NCBI GenBank assembly: GCA_963841995.1
Contig: CAWJEX010000003.1
Coordinates: 189,598-253,597 of the forward strand
Reading direction: 5' to 3'
Source: DATDPM01 sp963841995
GTDB taxonomy: Bacteria; Pseudomonadota; Alphaproteobacteria; DATDPM01
DNA: 64,000 nt
Part shown: in pieces, positions 9,434-18,757 of the stretch
Position numbering within the stretch: position 1 is the stretch's first letter
Layout: every line of letters begins with the position of its first letter
Notes under the pieces: generated by a model
What the model saw: only the letters and a program-made list of their open reading frames with translations
Databases searched by the model: none
What the model was told of the DNA's origin: nothing
Position numbers and translations under genes: made by a program

Positions 9434-10792
9434 TCAGCTGGCCGCGCGCTCGATCGCGCGCTCGATCGCGCGCAAGACCTCATCGATGACCGTGCCGACC
9501 ATGTCTTCGTCGTCGCCTTCCGCCATGACGCGAATGACCGGTTCGGTGCCCGATTTGCGGATCAAAAGCCGGCCCCGGGTGCCCAAGCGTGCTTCGCAAT
9601 TCCGGATCGCCGTCCGCACCGCATCCGATTCGAGCGGCTGGCCGCCATTGACCCGGACGCTGCGGAGCATTTGCGGCAAGGGCGTGAAAATCCGGCAGAC
9701 TTCGCTGGCCCGGCGGTTGGACCGCACGATGGCGCTCAGCACCTGAAGGGCCGCGATCAAGCCGTCGCCGGTCGTCGAATGATCGGCGAGAATGATGTGT
9801 CCCGATTGCTCGCCGCCGATGTTGAGGCCGTGGCGGCGCATATGTTCCACCACATAGCGGTCGCCGACCTGGGTGCGCGCCAGACCGATGCCAATCGATT
9901 CGAGATAGCGCTCGAGCCCGAGATTGGACATCACGGTCGCCGCCACCGCGCCGCCCTTCAAGCGGTCGGATTGCTGCCAGGTTTGCGCGACCAGCGCCAT
10001 GATCTGATCGCCGTCGAGAGTCGCGCCGTTCTCGTCGGCGAGGATGACGCGGTCGGCATCGCCGTCCAGCGACAGGCCGAGATCGGCGCCGTGCATCACG
10101 ACTTGCTGCCGCATTAACTCGGTATCGGTGGCGCCGCACCCTTGATTGATGTTGAAGCCATCGGGATCGACGCCGACCGGAATGACTTCGGCCCCGAGCT
10201 CCCACAACACGGTGGGCGCCACGCGGTAAGCCGCACCGTTGGCGCAGTCGATGACGATCTTCAGGCCGTCGAGACGCAGGCCCTTCGGGAAACTGTTTTT
10301 GACATATTCGATATAGCGCCCTTGGGAATCGTCGAGGCGCCGGGCGCGGCCCAATCGGCCGGGGGTGGCGAGTTTTTCGGTGACGCCGGTGGCGACCCGC
10401 TTTTCGATTTCATTTTCGACCGCATCCGACAGCTTAAATCCATCGGGACCGAATAGCTTGATGCCGTTGTCTTGATACGGATTGTGGGATGCGGAAATGA
10501 CGACGCCGAGATCGGCGCGGAGCGAACGCGTCAGCATGGCAACCGCCGGTGTCGGCAGCGGCCCGACCAGGACCACGTCCATGCCCATCGAAATGAACCC
10601 GGCGGTCAGCGCCGGCTCCAGCATATAGCCGGAGAGCCGGGTGTCCTTGCCGATGACGGCGAGATGGCGGTGGTCGCCGCGAATGAAATGATGGCCCGCG
10701 GCCTTGGCAACGCGGAGCGCCGTCTCGGCCGTCATGGGCTCGACATTGGCGGTGCCGCGGATGCCGTCGGTGCCGAAGAGTTTTGAGCGCAT
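9434..10792 (-). CDS. glmM: Phosphoglucosamine mutase
   Basis: GlmM converts glucosamine-6-phosphate to glucosamine-1-phosphate for UDP-GlcNAc, peptidoglycan and LPS. The 452-residue protein starts MRSKLFGTDGIRGTANVEPM, has the phosphoserine motif VISASHNPYQDNGIK, the metal loop SLDGDADRVILAD, the GGEQSGHIILADHSTTGDG sugar-binding loop and the RKSGTEPVIRVMAEG phosphate-binding motif. Start 10792 is chosen by family alignment. In alphaproteobacteria glmM commonly follows ftsH and folP, as here. The last codons contain a short tandem repeat that gives an AIERAIERAAS tail. Confidence 0.97.
   Translation of the reverse strand: MRSKLFGTDGIRGTANVEPMTAETALRVAKAAGHHFIRGDHRHLAVIGKDTRLSGYMLEPALTAGFISMGMDVVLVGPLPTPAVAMLTRSLRADLGVVISASHNPYQDNGIKLFGPDGFKLSDAVENEIEKRVATGVTEKLATPGRLGRARRLDDSQGRYIEYVKNSFPKGLRLDGLKIVIDCANGAAYRVAPTVLWELGAEVIPVGVDPDGFNINQGCGATDTELMRQQVVMHGADLGLSLDGDADRVILADENGATLDGDQIMALVAQTWQQSDRLKGGAVAATVMSNLGLERYLESIGIGLARTQVGDRYVVEHMRRHGLNIGGEQSGHIILADHSTTGDGLIAALQVLSAIVRSNRRASEVCRIFTPLPQMLRSVRVNGGQPLESDAVRTAIRNCEARLGTRGRLLIRKSGTEPVIRVMAEGDDEDMVGTVIDEVLRAIERAIERAAS
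9444..9467. repeat. Two 12-bp tandem copies in the glmM 3' end
   Basis: GCGCGCTCGATC occurs twice in perfect register, with a half copy following. The repeat encodes the AIERAIER tail of GlmM. It looks like a simple in-frame duplication with little effect. Confidence 0.8.
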
Positions 10793-10913
10793 TCCCCTGC
10801 AATCCCCCACGAATCATCGCCGATAGGCCGCTAATAAATTGTTACTCGCCGCTTTTATCGGCCGCTTTTACCGGAATTTCCCGGGCATCGATAGTATTCC
10901 ACAGGAAGAGGAT

Positions 10914-12062
10914 TCAGCCCAGCGGGCCATGGACGGCGTCCCAGACCGCCAGCGCCTGCCGGGTCTCGGCGACGTCGTGTACCCGCAAGATTTGGCAGCC
11001 CTCGGATACCGCGGCCAGGGCCGCCGCCAGGGATCCGGGGAGTCTTTTGCCGGCCGGTTCGCCGCCGCTAGATCCCGAGACGAATCCCTTGCGCGAAACC
11101 CCGATCATGAGACCGCAGCCCAAGCCGTGATAGAGGCCAAGGCGGTTCAGGATCTCGGTATTGTGCTGCCTGGTCTTGCCGAAGCCGATGCCGGGATCGA
11201 CGACGATCTTGCTGCGCGGAATTCCGGCTCCCTCGCATGCCTTAATCCGCGTATCGAGTGCGTCGAAAACGTCGAGTGCGGCATCCTCATAATGAGGATT
11301 GTTCTGCATCGTCGCCGGGATGCCTTGCATGTGCATGAGCACGACAAAGGCGCCGGTCTTGGCCGCCACCGAAACACTTCGCGGATCGCCGCCGAGCGCG
11401 CTGACGTCATTGATGATTTGCGCGCCCATGCCCATGGCCGCGTTCATCACGTCCGCGTTGCGGGTGTCGACGGAGACGACGGCACCTTGAGCGGCCAATT
11501 GGCGAATGACGGGCAGGACGCGGCGTAGCTCCTCATCGGGGGAAACGGGCGTTGCGCCGGGTCTCGTCGATTCGCCGCCGATATCGAGAATGGCCGCACC
11601 TTCCTGGCGCAGGGCATTCGCCTTGCCAAGCGCGTCCTCCGCCGCAAAAAATTCGCCGCCATCCGAAAAGCTATCCGGCGTAACGTTGATGATCCCCATG
11701 AGGACGGTTTGGCCGGCACTTCCGGCGACGAGCGACAGACCCGCAAAATCGGGCCGCGGGCGGGTAAGCCGTGAAAATCTTTCCCCCGCGTCGGCGGCAA
11801 CGATGCCCCCGGCCCCGTCGCACCAATCGAGAAGATCTTCGACCGAAACCAGAATCGAGTGGCTGTTGCGCAAGATGATCTCGCACAGGGTGAAAGCAAG
11901 ATCGCCGCCAGCGAGAGCTTTTCCGCGCCCCGCTGCAATCGCTACTCTGCCTTCCATGCCTGAGAGCAGGCCCGCGGGACGTAGATAGAGGCCTTCGCTG
12001 GCCGCCCGCGGATTGTCGAGATAGGCCGCAACCTCAGCCGGGGTCGCAGCGAATTCGATCAT
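10914..12062 (-). CDS. folP: Dihydropteroate synthase with N-terminal extension
   Basis: FolP joins p-aminobenzoate to dihydropterin pyrophosphate in folate synthesis and is the sulfonamide target. The catalytic TIM barrel begins near residue 120 with VLMGIINVTPDSFSDGGEF. It continues with ILDIGGESTRPGA, VSVDTRNADVMNAA, INDVSALGGD, MHMQGIPATMQ and DPGIGFGKTRQHN, and ends with the SRKGF motif. The protein is 382 residues; a typical FolP is about 280. The extra 115 residues at the N-terminus have no motif I recognise, although similar extensions occur in other Rhodospirillales-type FolP proteins. It sits 20 bases after ftsH and 120 bases before glmM. Confidence 0.95.
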   Translation of the reverse strand: MIEFAATPAEVAAYLDNPRAASEGLYLRPAGLLSGMEGRVAIAAGRGKALAGGDLAFTLCEIILRNSHSILVSVEDLLDWCDGAGGIVAADAGERFSRLTRPRPDFAGLSLVAGSAGQTVLMGIINVTPDSFSDGGEFFAAEDALGKANALRQEGAAILDIGGESTRPGATPVSPDEELRRVLPVIRQLAAQGAVVSVDTRNADVMNAAMGMGAQIINDVSALGGDPRSVSVAAKTGAFVVLMHMQGIPATMQNNPHYEDAALDVFDALDTRIKACEGAGIPRSKIVVDPGIGFGKTRQHNTEILNRLGLYHGLGCGLMIGVSRKGFVSGSSGGEPAGKRLPGSLAAALAAVSEGCQILRVHDVAETRQALAVWDAVHGPLG

Positions 12063-12082
12063 ACGGGTGTAGGAGGGCTCGG

Positions 12083-14020
12083 TCAGGTTCCCGGCTGCGG
12101 CTCGGGCTCGAGGCCGCCAGGCTTTTCCTGCTTGTCCTTGGCGCCGCCGCTGGTCGGCACGGAAGACCGCCGGCCTTTGCGCTTGACCGGGGGCTCATCG
12201 TCCGGGTTCGGGCGGACGATGGGCTCGCCGCGCAGTAAGGCTCTGACCTCGTCGCCGGAAAGGGTCTCGTATTCGAGCAGCGCTTTGGCGACCTTATGGA
12301 GATCGTCCAAATGATCGGTCAGGATCTTGCGCGCGCGCTTTTCCGAGGCCTCGACGAATTTGCGGATTTCCTCATCGATGATTTGGGCGGTGTGGTCCGA
12401 GATGTTCTTGCGCTGAGTGACCGAATGGCCGAGGAACAACTCCTGCTCGTTCTCGGAATAGCGCAGCGGGCCCAATTTATCGCTGAAGCCGAATTCGGTA
12501 ACCATGCGGCGGGCAATCTCGGTCGCCCGGCGAATATCGTCTTGGGCGCCGGTCGTGATATTGGCTTCGCCGAACACCAGCTCTTCCGCCAAGCGGCCAC
12601 CGAATAAGCTCGTCATCAGCGCTTCCAGCTCTTTTTTCGATTGGCTGAAGCGATCGCGCTCGGGAAGGAACATGGTCATGCCCAGCGCCCGGCCGCGCGG
12701 GATGATTGTCACCTTGTGCAACGGCTCGTGGCCTTCGATGAACAGCATGACCAGCGCATGCCCGCCTTCGTGATAGGCGGTCAGCTTCTTTTCTTCGTCG
12801 GTCATCACCATGGAACGCCGCTCGGCGCCCATCATCACCTTGTCCTTGGCGTCTTCGAGCTCGGCCATGGTGACGTAGCGCTTATTGCGCCGCGCGGCCA
12901 ACAACGCCGCCTCGTTCACCAGATTGGCAAGATCGGCGCCCGAAAACCCGGGGGTGCCGCGAGCAATCACCTTGGCGTCCACATCCGGGGCCAGCGGCAC
13001 GCTGCGCATATGGACCTTCAAAATCTTTTCGCGGCCGACGATATCCGGATTCGGCACCACGACCTGGCGGTCGAAGCGTCCGGGGCGCAGAAGCGCTGGA
13101 TCCAGCACGTCCGGCCTATTGGTCGCGGCGATGAGGATCACCCCTTCATTGGCCTCGAAGCCGTCCATCTCGACGAGCAATTGATTGAGCGTTTGTTCCC
13201 GCTCGTCATTGCCGCCGCCTAGCCCTGCGCCGCGATGGCGGCCCACCGCGTCGATTTCATCGATGAAGATAATGCAGGGTGCGTTCTTCTTTCCCTGCTC
13301 GAACATGTCGCGCACCCGGCTCGCGCCGACGCCGACGAACATTTCGACGAAATCGGAGCCGGAAATGGTGAAGAACGGCACATTCGCTTCGCCGGCGATC
13401 GCCCGGGCGAGCAAGGTCTTGCCGGTCCCCGGGGGACCAACCAACAACACGCCCTTCGGGATCTTTCCGCCGAGGCGCTGGAATTTCTGCGGGTCGCGGA
13501 GGAACTCGACGATTTCTTCGACCTCCTGCTTGGCCTCTTCGACGCCCGCCACGTCCTCGAAAGTGACGCGGCCGAGCTTTTCGGTCAGCAGCCTCGCCCG
13601 CGATTTGCCGAAGCCCATCGCCTTGCCCCCGCCGGCCTGCATCTGGCGCATGAAGAAAATCCACACGCCGATAAGCAACAGCATCGGGAACCAAGACACC
13701 AAAACGCCGAAGAGCGACGGCACGCCCTCGTCGGCCTGGGTGGCGCTGAATTTCACGCCCTTGTCCTTGAGGCGATCAACCAATTTGGGATCTTCCGGCG
13801 CGGTGGTGGAAAAAGTCCGGCCGTCGGTGAAGTGACCGGTGACCTGATTCCCGGCGATGTTGACGTCGGCGACTTGCGAATTTTCCACCTGGGTCAAGAA
13901 GTCCGAATAGCCAATATTCGACTGCTGCCGGTTCGCCGATCCGTTGAACAACTGAAAGAGCGCCACCAGCAGCAAGCCGATGATCACCCACAGCGCCAGA
14001 TTTTTGCTGAAATTGCTCAC
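12083..14020 (-). CDS. ftsH: ATP-dependent zinc metalloprotease FtsH
   Basis: FtsH is the membrane-anchored AAA+ protease that degrades misfolded membrane proteins and regulators such as LpxC. The 645-residue protein has a first membrane helix at about residues 8-24 and a periplasmic loop. A second helix at about 105-125 (SWFPMLLLIGVWIFFM) is followed by the AAA core with Walker A GPPGTGKT near residue 197 and Walker B CIIFIDEIDA. The zinc site HEGGH is near residue 416. The C-terminus is Arg/Lys/Pro-rich. The start at 14020 gives a typical N-terminus (MSNFSKNLALWVIIGLLL). It follows tilS, as in many proteobacteria. Confidence 0.98.
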   Translation of the reverse strand: MSNFSKNLALWVIIGLLLVALFQLFNGSANRQQSNIGYSDFLTQVENSQVADVNIAGNQVTGHFTDGRTFSTTAPEDPKLVDRLKDKGVKFSATQADEGVPSLFGVLVSWFPMLLLIGVWIFFMRQMQAGGGKAMGFGKSRARLLTEKLGRVTFEDVAGVEEAKQEVEEIVEFLRDPQKFQRLGGKIPKGVLLVGPPGTGKTLLARAIAGEANVPFFTISGSDFVEMFVGVGASRVRDMFEQGKKNAPCIIFIDEIDAVGRHRGAGLGGGNDEREQTLNQLLVEMDGFEANEGVILIAATNRPDVLDPALLRPGRFDRQVVVPNPDIVGREKILKVHMRSVPLAPDVDAKVIARGTPGFSGADLANLVNEAALLAARRNKRYVTMAELEDAKDKVMMGAERRSMVMTDEEKKLTAYHEGGHALVMLFIEGHEPLHKVTIIPRGRALGMTMFLPERDRFSQSKKELEALMTSLFGGRLAEELVFGEANITTGAQDDIRRATEIARRMVTEFGFSDKLGPLRYSENEQELFLGHSVTQRKNISDHTAQIIDEEIRKFVEASEKRARKILTDHLDDLHKVAKALLEYETLSGDEVRALLRGEPIVRPNPDDEPPVKRKGRRSSVPTSGGAKDKQEKPGGLEPEPQPGT

Positions 14021-14116
14021 AATCCCAAGCCCTTACAGGGATTAGCCCCTGCCGTTGCGGCAGCCGCTTCGGGGACAGGTTCCCTTACGCCCCTATGAAA
14101 TAGTGTGCGCCACCAT

Positions 14117-15418
14117 TTAAGCAACTGAAAATCCTGCGCGGGTCAGGGAATTTGCGGGTTGCCATACGACCCGGCAAAGTCCGTCACCGCGGCGCAATTT
14201 AGCACGACGATAGCCCAGATGGGGCACCGCAACGACCCCCTTGGAGTCCCAGAGAGCGGGAAGCGAAAAACGCGCCGGCAGCGGAATGGCGCTTTCGCGG
14301 AGCGTGGGCGCCGCTTGAACGATTTCCCGCCAACCCTCGTAACCAAGTGGTCCCAACCACGTTGCTCCGCCCCGATCGGAGCGCACGATCTTAAATCGCC
14401 CATCCCAAAGGAAGGAATTCCCGGGCGGCGCTATGGCAGCGGTCGCCGCCCTGGCCTCTTCCCGGCAAATGAGAATCGACCCACCATCCTCCACGGAGGG
14501 CTGACGGACGATCCGGCAGCCGGCAAGCGTACGGGCAAATGTTTCGGCAGCGGGGGAGGCGCGAAGATCCGCGCATAAACTCTCAAGCTTCTCCCCTCGC
14601 GGTGGGTAGCCGGCGCCCGACACACAAAGCAGGCAGCGCTGCACCGAATCCGCGGCAATGTCGGCGGGCGCCGCGTTGACCATCGCCCCGTCGAGTTCGA
14701 CAAAGCCGGACGGGTCGACGGCTGCCGCCCGCGCAAGAAACTTGGCGACAATTCTCTCGCGCGCTCGCCGCGCCAATCCGAGTTCGCCCGCGCTGCGGGC
14801 GATCCGGGACGCCAGAACGGCGATTCCGCCGAATTCCGACAAGAACTGCCTCACCTCGACCCGGGCGAAGCCGAGATTCTTATTGCTCGGATCCTCGATC
14901 CATCCTTGCTTGCCGGCCTGTAACGTTGCGATGAGCCGCGCCTTGGGCAGGATCAGCAAGGGCCGCAGGATCCGGAGATCGGGCTCCTCCGAAATCCCGG
15001 ACATCGCCGCCAGCCCGCCGACCCCGCTTCCCCGATCCAGGCGCAAAAGAAAGGTCTCTGCTTGATCGTCGCGAGTATGGGCCACCAGCAAGTGCAAGAT
15101 GCCCTTACGGCGGCACCATTCGCTCAGCAGCCGATAGCGCGCCGTCCGAGCAGCGGCTTGAATCCCCGTGCGGGGCTTCGGCCCTGTCCAGGTCAGAATG
15201 TGATGAGCGACCCCGGCATCGCGCAGCCAGCGGCCAACGGCCCTCGCCTCTCCCGCCGAATCCTTGCGCAGGCCGTGATCGACGGTTAGTGCCACGATCC
15301 GGCCACGTCTCTTGGCGGCCCACGCCGCCGCAAGAAATGCCAGCGCCAAGCTATCCGGTCCGCCTGAGACGGCAACGGCAAGGCTAGGTCTTGGTTCGAA
15401 GGGCGCGAAAGGCGCCAT
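14117..15418 (-). CDS. tilS: tRNA(Ile)-lysidine synthase
   Basis: TilS attaches lysine to C34 of the AUA-reading tRNA-Ile, converting CAU from Met to Ile decoding; it is essential in most bacteria. The PP-loop VAVSGGPDSLALAFLAAAW sits at about residues 15-33 and is followed by HTRDDQAETFLLRL. The C-terminal half (to 433) is divergent. The frame is open another 29 codons upstream of the ATG at 15418 with no ATG, GTG or TTG. The segment just before it (SREFAALMAPF) looks coding, so translation may begin earlier at a rare start. The gene follows cpoB and precedes ftsH. Confidence 0.93.
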   Translation of the reverse strand: MAPFAPFEPRPSLAVAVSGGPDSLALAFLAAAWAAKRRGRIVALTVDHGLRKDSAGEARAVGRWLRDAGVAHHILTWTGPKPRTGIQAAARTARYRLLSEWCRRKGILHLLVAHTRDDQAETFLLRLDRGSGVGGLAAMSGISEEPDLRILRPLLILPKARLIATLQAGKQGWIEDPSNKNLGFARVEVRQFLSEFGGIAVLASRIARSAGELGLARRARERIVAKFLARAAAVDPSGFVELDGAMVNAAPADIAADSVQRCLLCVSGAGYPPRGEKLESLCADLRASPAAETFARTLAGCRIVRQPSVEDGGSILICREEARAATAAIAPPGNSFLWDGRFKIVRSDRGGATWLGPLGYEGWREIVQAAPTLRESAIPLPARFSLPALWDSKGVVAVPHLGYRRAKLRRGDGLCRVVWQPANSLTRAGFSVA

Positions 15419-15508
15419 CAGCGCCGCGAATTCCCGGGAGCGAATTGGGGTGCGAACCGGGTCCGCGGGAGAGCAGGCTGAGCCAGTTCGGGTCCTAGGC
15501 AGGCGGGA

Positions 15509-16546
15509 TCACCTGCAGTTGCGCTGCTTGCGTTCGGCAGCGGCGCGGTCCCGGATATCGGCCCGGGCAGTGGGGAATTTCTTGTCGATCTCGGCGAAGG
15601 CTTTGCAAGCCGGGTCGTTCTGACCGAGATTGCCGAGCGACAAACCGAGTTTCAACAAATTGTCCGGAGCTTTCGAGCCGTTTGAAAATCGCTTATAGCC
15701 GTCGGCATAGGTGACCGCGGCATTGGTGTAGTCGGACCGGACGTAATAGGTCTCGGCCAGCCAGTATTCGGCGTTTTCCGTCAGTTCGTTGTTGGGATAG
15801 GCCTTGAGAAAGGCTCTCAAGCTTTTCTCCGCGCCGGGGTAATCGGCCTTGGCGAGCTGGGCGCGCGCAAATTGATATTGTTCCATCGGGCTGCCTTGGG
15901 GCAGCGACTCCTCGGTGGAAGCGGTTGCCGGCTGCTCGGCCCCGGCTGTCGCCGCGCCGGGAGCGACCTGCGCCGTCTCGGTCTTCTCGCCGGGCTTGGC
16001 CGCCCCGGCCACGCCAGCCGCATTAAATCCGGGCGGCTTGGTCGCCGCCGCAGACGTTGGTTCGGTTGCCGCCGCGACCGCCGGATTCGACTCAGCCCCC
16101 TTGGCCTTCTGCTCGATTGCCGTCAGGCGCATATCCACGTCGGCAACGAGCTTGTCGAGGCGGGTTCGCAATTCGTCGATCGAATGCCTCTCTTCCTCCA
16201 CGCCGCCGGTCACGCTGCGCATTTGCGATTCAAGGGTGCTCATGCGCACTTCCATGTCGGCGGCGGCATTCCCGGAGATGCCCGACGGTCCACCGGGCGG
16301 CGCCCCAGGCGAAGGAGCCGGCGTATCGCCATCTTCCAACTTGCCCCGATAAACCTGCCGTTGCAGAAGATTGAGATCGCGCTCCAACCGGTCGAGGCGG
16401 TCGAGGATTGGCCGATAGTCATCGCCGCCTTGGTCTTGCTGGGCTTGCGCCTGAACGGTAGCGAAACTAAGGGCGGCAAGCAGACCGAGCGCGACGATAC
16501 CGCTCTGCCATAACGCGTCGATTCTGCTGCTTCGGCTCATCGCCAT
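15509..16546 (-). CDS. cpoB: Tol-Pal system protein CpoB (YbgF)
   Basis: CpoB is a periplasmic TPR protein that couples Tol-Pal to peptidoglycan synthesis during outer-membrane constriction. From the start at 16546 the protein is 345 residues. It has a signal peptide (hydrophobic core GIVALGLLAALSFATV, cleavage near AQAQA), a coiled-coil segment (RPILDRLDRLERDLNLLQRQ) that should mediate trimerisation, and a Pro/Ala-rich linker. The C-terminal TPR domain begins near EQYQFARAQLAKADYPGAEK. An in-frame ATG at 16600 would add 18 residues ahead of the signal peptide and is less likely. Last of the tol-pal genes. Confidence 0.92.
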   Translation of the reverse strand: MAMSRSSRIDALWQSGIVALGLLAALSFATVQAQAQQDQGGDDYRPILDRLDRLERDLNLLQRQVYRGKLEDGDTPAPSPGAPPGGPSGISGNAAADMEVRMSTLESQMRSVTGGVEEERHSIDELRTRLDKLVADVDMRLTAIEQKAKGAESNPAVAAATEPTSAAATKPPGFNAAGVAGAAKPGEKTETAQVAPGAATAGAEQPATASTEESLPQGSPMEQYQFARAQLAKADYPGAEKSLRAFLKAYPNNELTENAEYWLAETYYVRSDYTNAAVTYADGYKRFSNGSKAPDNLLKLGLSLGNLGQNDPACKAFAEIDKKFPTARADIRDRAAAERKQRNCR

Positions 16547-16730
16547 GGTTGGGTATCTCAAACCCCAGGATTGCGCTTTCTCGCGGATGGAGCGCCTCAC
16601 GCAAGAGTTGAGACATTCCGCGGAAACCGGCGACTATGCCCTCAAAATTAGGAAAAAATAAGGCGCTTTCCCCACCCCTGGCGCATAACGCCCGAAGCCG
16701 GAAAAGCGCCTATCTCAGGCCGAAACCGCC

Positions 16731-17246
16731 CTATTGAACGACCAGCACCGCACGACGGTTCTGGGACCAGGCGGCTTCGTTCGAACCAACGACCGCCGGC
16801 CGTTCCTTGCCGTAGGAAATCGTCTGGAGGCGCTTGGCGTCGATGCCCTTGGCGACCAGATAGCTTTTCGCCGCATTGGCGCGGCGTTCGCCGAGCGCCA
16901 AGTTGTATTCACGCGTACCCCGTTCGTCACAATGGCCTTCGATGACGGCCGTTGCCTGCGGATATTTCTTCAGCCAGTCGGACCACCCATCGAGGCGGGT
17001 ACGGGCGTCGACGCGAATATCCGATTTATCGAAATCGAAGAAGATGCGATCGCCGACATTGGCAACAAGGTCTTGCTCCGTGCCGGGCGTAACACCCGGC
17101 ATGCCGCCTTGTTCGGTGGTCGGCGCCGGCGCGGTCGTGGTTGCGGCGCCGCCCGTTCCGGCCGCCTTCTTCGTCGTCTCTGGAGCCGTTTGGCAGGCAG
17201 CAAGAAGTAATGCAGCCGCGAGCACGCTAATGAACCTAAAGCTCAT
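16731..17246 (-). CDS. pal: Peptidoglycan-associated lipoprotein
   Basis: Pal is an outer-membrane lipoprotein that binds peptidoglycan and TolB. The 171-residue precursor starts MSFRFISVLAAALLLAACQT, with lipobox LAAC and the acylated cysteine at residue 17. A Thr/Ala-rich linker follows, then an OmpA-like domain with FFDFDKSDIR, EGHCDERGTREYNLALGERRA and the final Arg-rich strand. Start 17246 is set by the signal peptide; the longer frame to 17303 would bury it. It lies between tolB (upstream) and cpoB, the standard order. Confidence 0.96.
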   Translation of the reverse strand: MSFRFISVLAAALLLAACQTAPETTKKAAGTGGAATTTAPAPTTEQGGMPGVTPGTEQDLVANVGDRIFFDFDKSDIRVDARTRLDGWSDWLKKYPQATAVIEGHCDERGTREYNLALGERRANAAKSYLVAKGIDAKRLQTISYGKERPAVVGSNEAAWSQNRRAVLVVQ

Positions 17247-17395
17247 GTATATCATCCCCTTAATACGGCATGCGCCGAGTGATGAAGGATAAAGTCCCGG
17301 CATAATGACGCCGCGAGTTTATCCATGAAACCCCCGAAAAACAACCTTAGTCCGGTGAATATCATGCAAGATTACCGTGTGGCAAGGCTTTCTCC

Positions 17396-18754
17396 TTACG
17401 GCAGTAACGGCGACCACGCCGGATCGGACCCATCGAGCGGGGTGATAATCTCGCGCTCGTTATACCCCGTGATGTCGATGGAATAGAGGCGGACATTGCC
17501 GCCATGGCCGGTCTCGTCGGTCGGCTGTTGCCGGAAATAGGCGAGAACGCGCCCATTTGGCGCCCAAGTCGGGCCTTCCACCAGGAAACCCTGGGCCAAA
17601 CTGCGCTCCCCGGAGCCGTCCGGATGCATCACCCCGATATAGAATTCGCCGCCCGCTTGTTTGGTGAAAGCGATCAGATCGCCGCGCGGCGACCACACCG
17701 GCGTCGTGTACTTGCCGCTGCCGAAACTGATGCGGTGCTGATTGGCGCCGTTCGCATCCATCACATAGAGCTGCGGCGATCCGCCGCGGTCCGAATTGAA
17801 AGCGATCTGCTTGCCGTCGGGCGAGGCGCTGGGGGAGGTGTCAATCGCCGCCGTATCGGTCAAGCGCACGACGGACCGCGTGCGCAAATCCATCGTGTAG
17901 ATATTCGAATTGCCCTCGGTGGACATGCTCATCAGCACGCTGTTGCCATCGGGAGAGAACCGGGGCGCGAAGGTCATGCCCGGAAAATCTCCGAGAACTT
18001 CCTGCTGCCCGGTGTCGATATTGAAGATGTAGACCCGCGGCTTGTTGTTCACATAGGAAAGATAGGTGATTTCCTGGGCGGTCGGCGAAAAACGCGGGGT
18101 GAGGACGAGCTCCCGGCCATCGGTCAAAAAGGTGTGATCGGCACCGTCCTGATCCATGATCGCGAGACGCTTGATGCGCCGTTTCTGGGAGCCGGTCTCG
18201 GACACGTAGACGATCCGCGTGTCGAAGTAACCGTCCTCGCCGGTGACTCGCTTGTACACGGCGTCGGATATCTTGTGGGCGAGGCGGCGCCAATTCTGCG
18301 GTACGGTAAAGAAAGCGAAACCGATCATCTGCTGCTCGGCGAAAACATCCCACAGCCGGAATTCAACCTTGAGCCGGCCGTCTTCTTGAAATTCCGCTTT
18401 GCCGGTCAACAGCGCCTGCGCGTTGATGACGCGCCAATCGGCGAAGCGCGGCTGAACCTGAAGCGAGGACGGGGTTTGAATGAACGCGGCGGGATCGATC
18501 GGCTTGAACAGTCCCGACCGCTCCAAATCGCCCGAAACAACCTCGGAGATTTGCTGGCCGATCTGCTTCTCCTTGTCGATATTGCCGTCGAAGGCGGTGA
18601 CCGCGATCGGCAGCGGTTCGACATGGCCGCGCGTGACGTCGATGTGCAACTCGGCGCGCGCCGGCGGCGCCCCGAACAAGATCGCGGCGATCAAGAGGGC
18701 CGATACCGCAATCGCGCGCCGCCAATTTCTATCGATCGATAAATCCATCGTCAC
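17396..18754 (-). CDS. tolB: Tol-Pal system beta-propeller protein TolB
   Basis: TolB is the periplasmic protein that shuttles between Pal and TolA. The 452-residue precursor has a signal peptide (AIAVSALLIAAILFGAPPARA) after a short basic N-terminus. Next comes an N-terminal domain (LPIAVTAFDG..., LERSGLFKPIDP), then a six-bladed propeller with repeated blade motifs of the type FSPDGNSVLMS, ASPDGKQIAFNSDRGG, WSPRGDLIAF and WAPNGRVLAYFR. The length is normal. It follows tolA with 3 bases between the coding regions. Confidence 0.97.
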   Translation of the reverse strand: MTMDLSIDRNWRRAIAVSALLIAAILFGAPPARAELHIDVTRGHVEPLPIAVTAFDGNIDKEKQIGQQISEVVSGDLERSGLFKPIDPAAFIQTPSSLQVQPRFADWRVINAQALLTGKAEFQEDGRLKVEFRLWDVFAEQQMIGFAFFTVPQNWRRLAHKISDAVYKRVTGEDGYFDTRIVYVSETGSQKRRIKRLAIMDQDGADHTFLTDGRELVLTPRFSPTAQEITYLSYVNNKPRVYIFNIDTGQQEVLGDFPGMTFAPRFSPDGNSVLMSMSTEGNSNIYTMDLRTRSVVRLTDTAAIDTSPSASPDGKQIAFNSDRGGSPQLYVMDANGANQHRISFGSGKYTTPVWSPRGDLIAFTKQAGGEFYIGVMHPDGSGERSLAQGFLVEGPTWAPNGRVLAYFRQQPTDETGHGGNVRLYSIDITGYNEREIITPLDGSDPAWSPLLP

Positions 18755-18757
18755 GAT

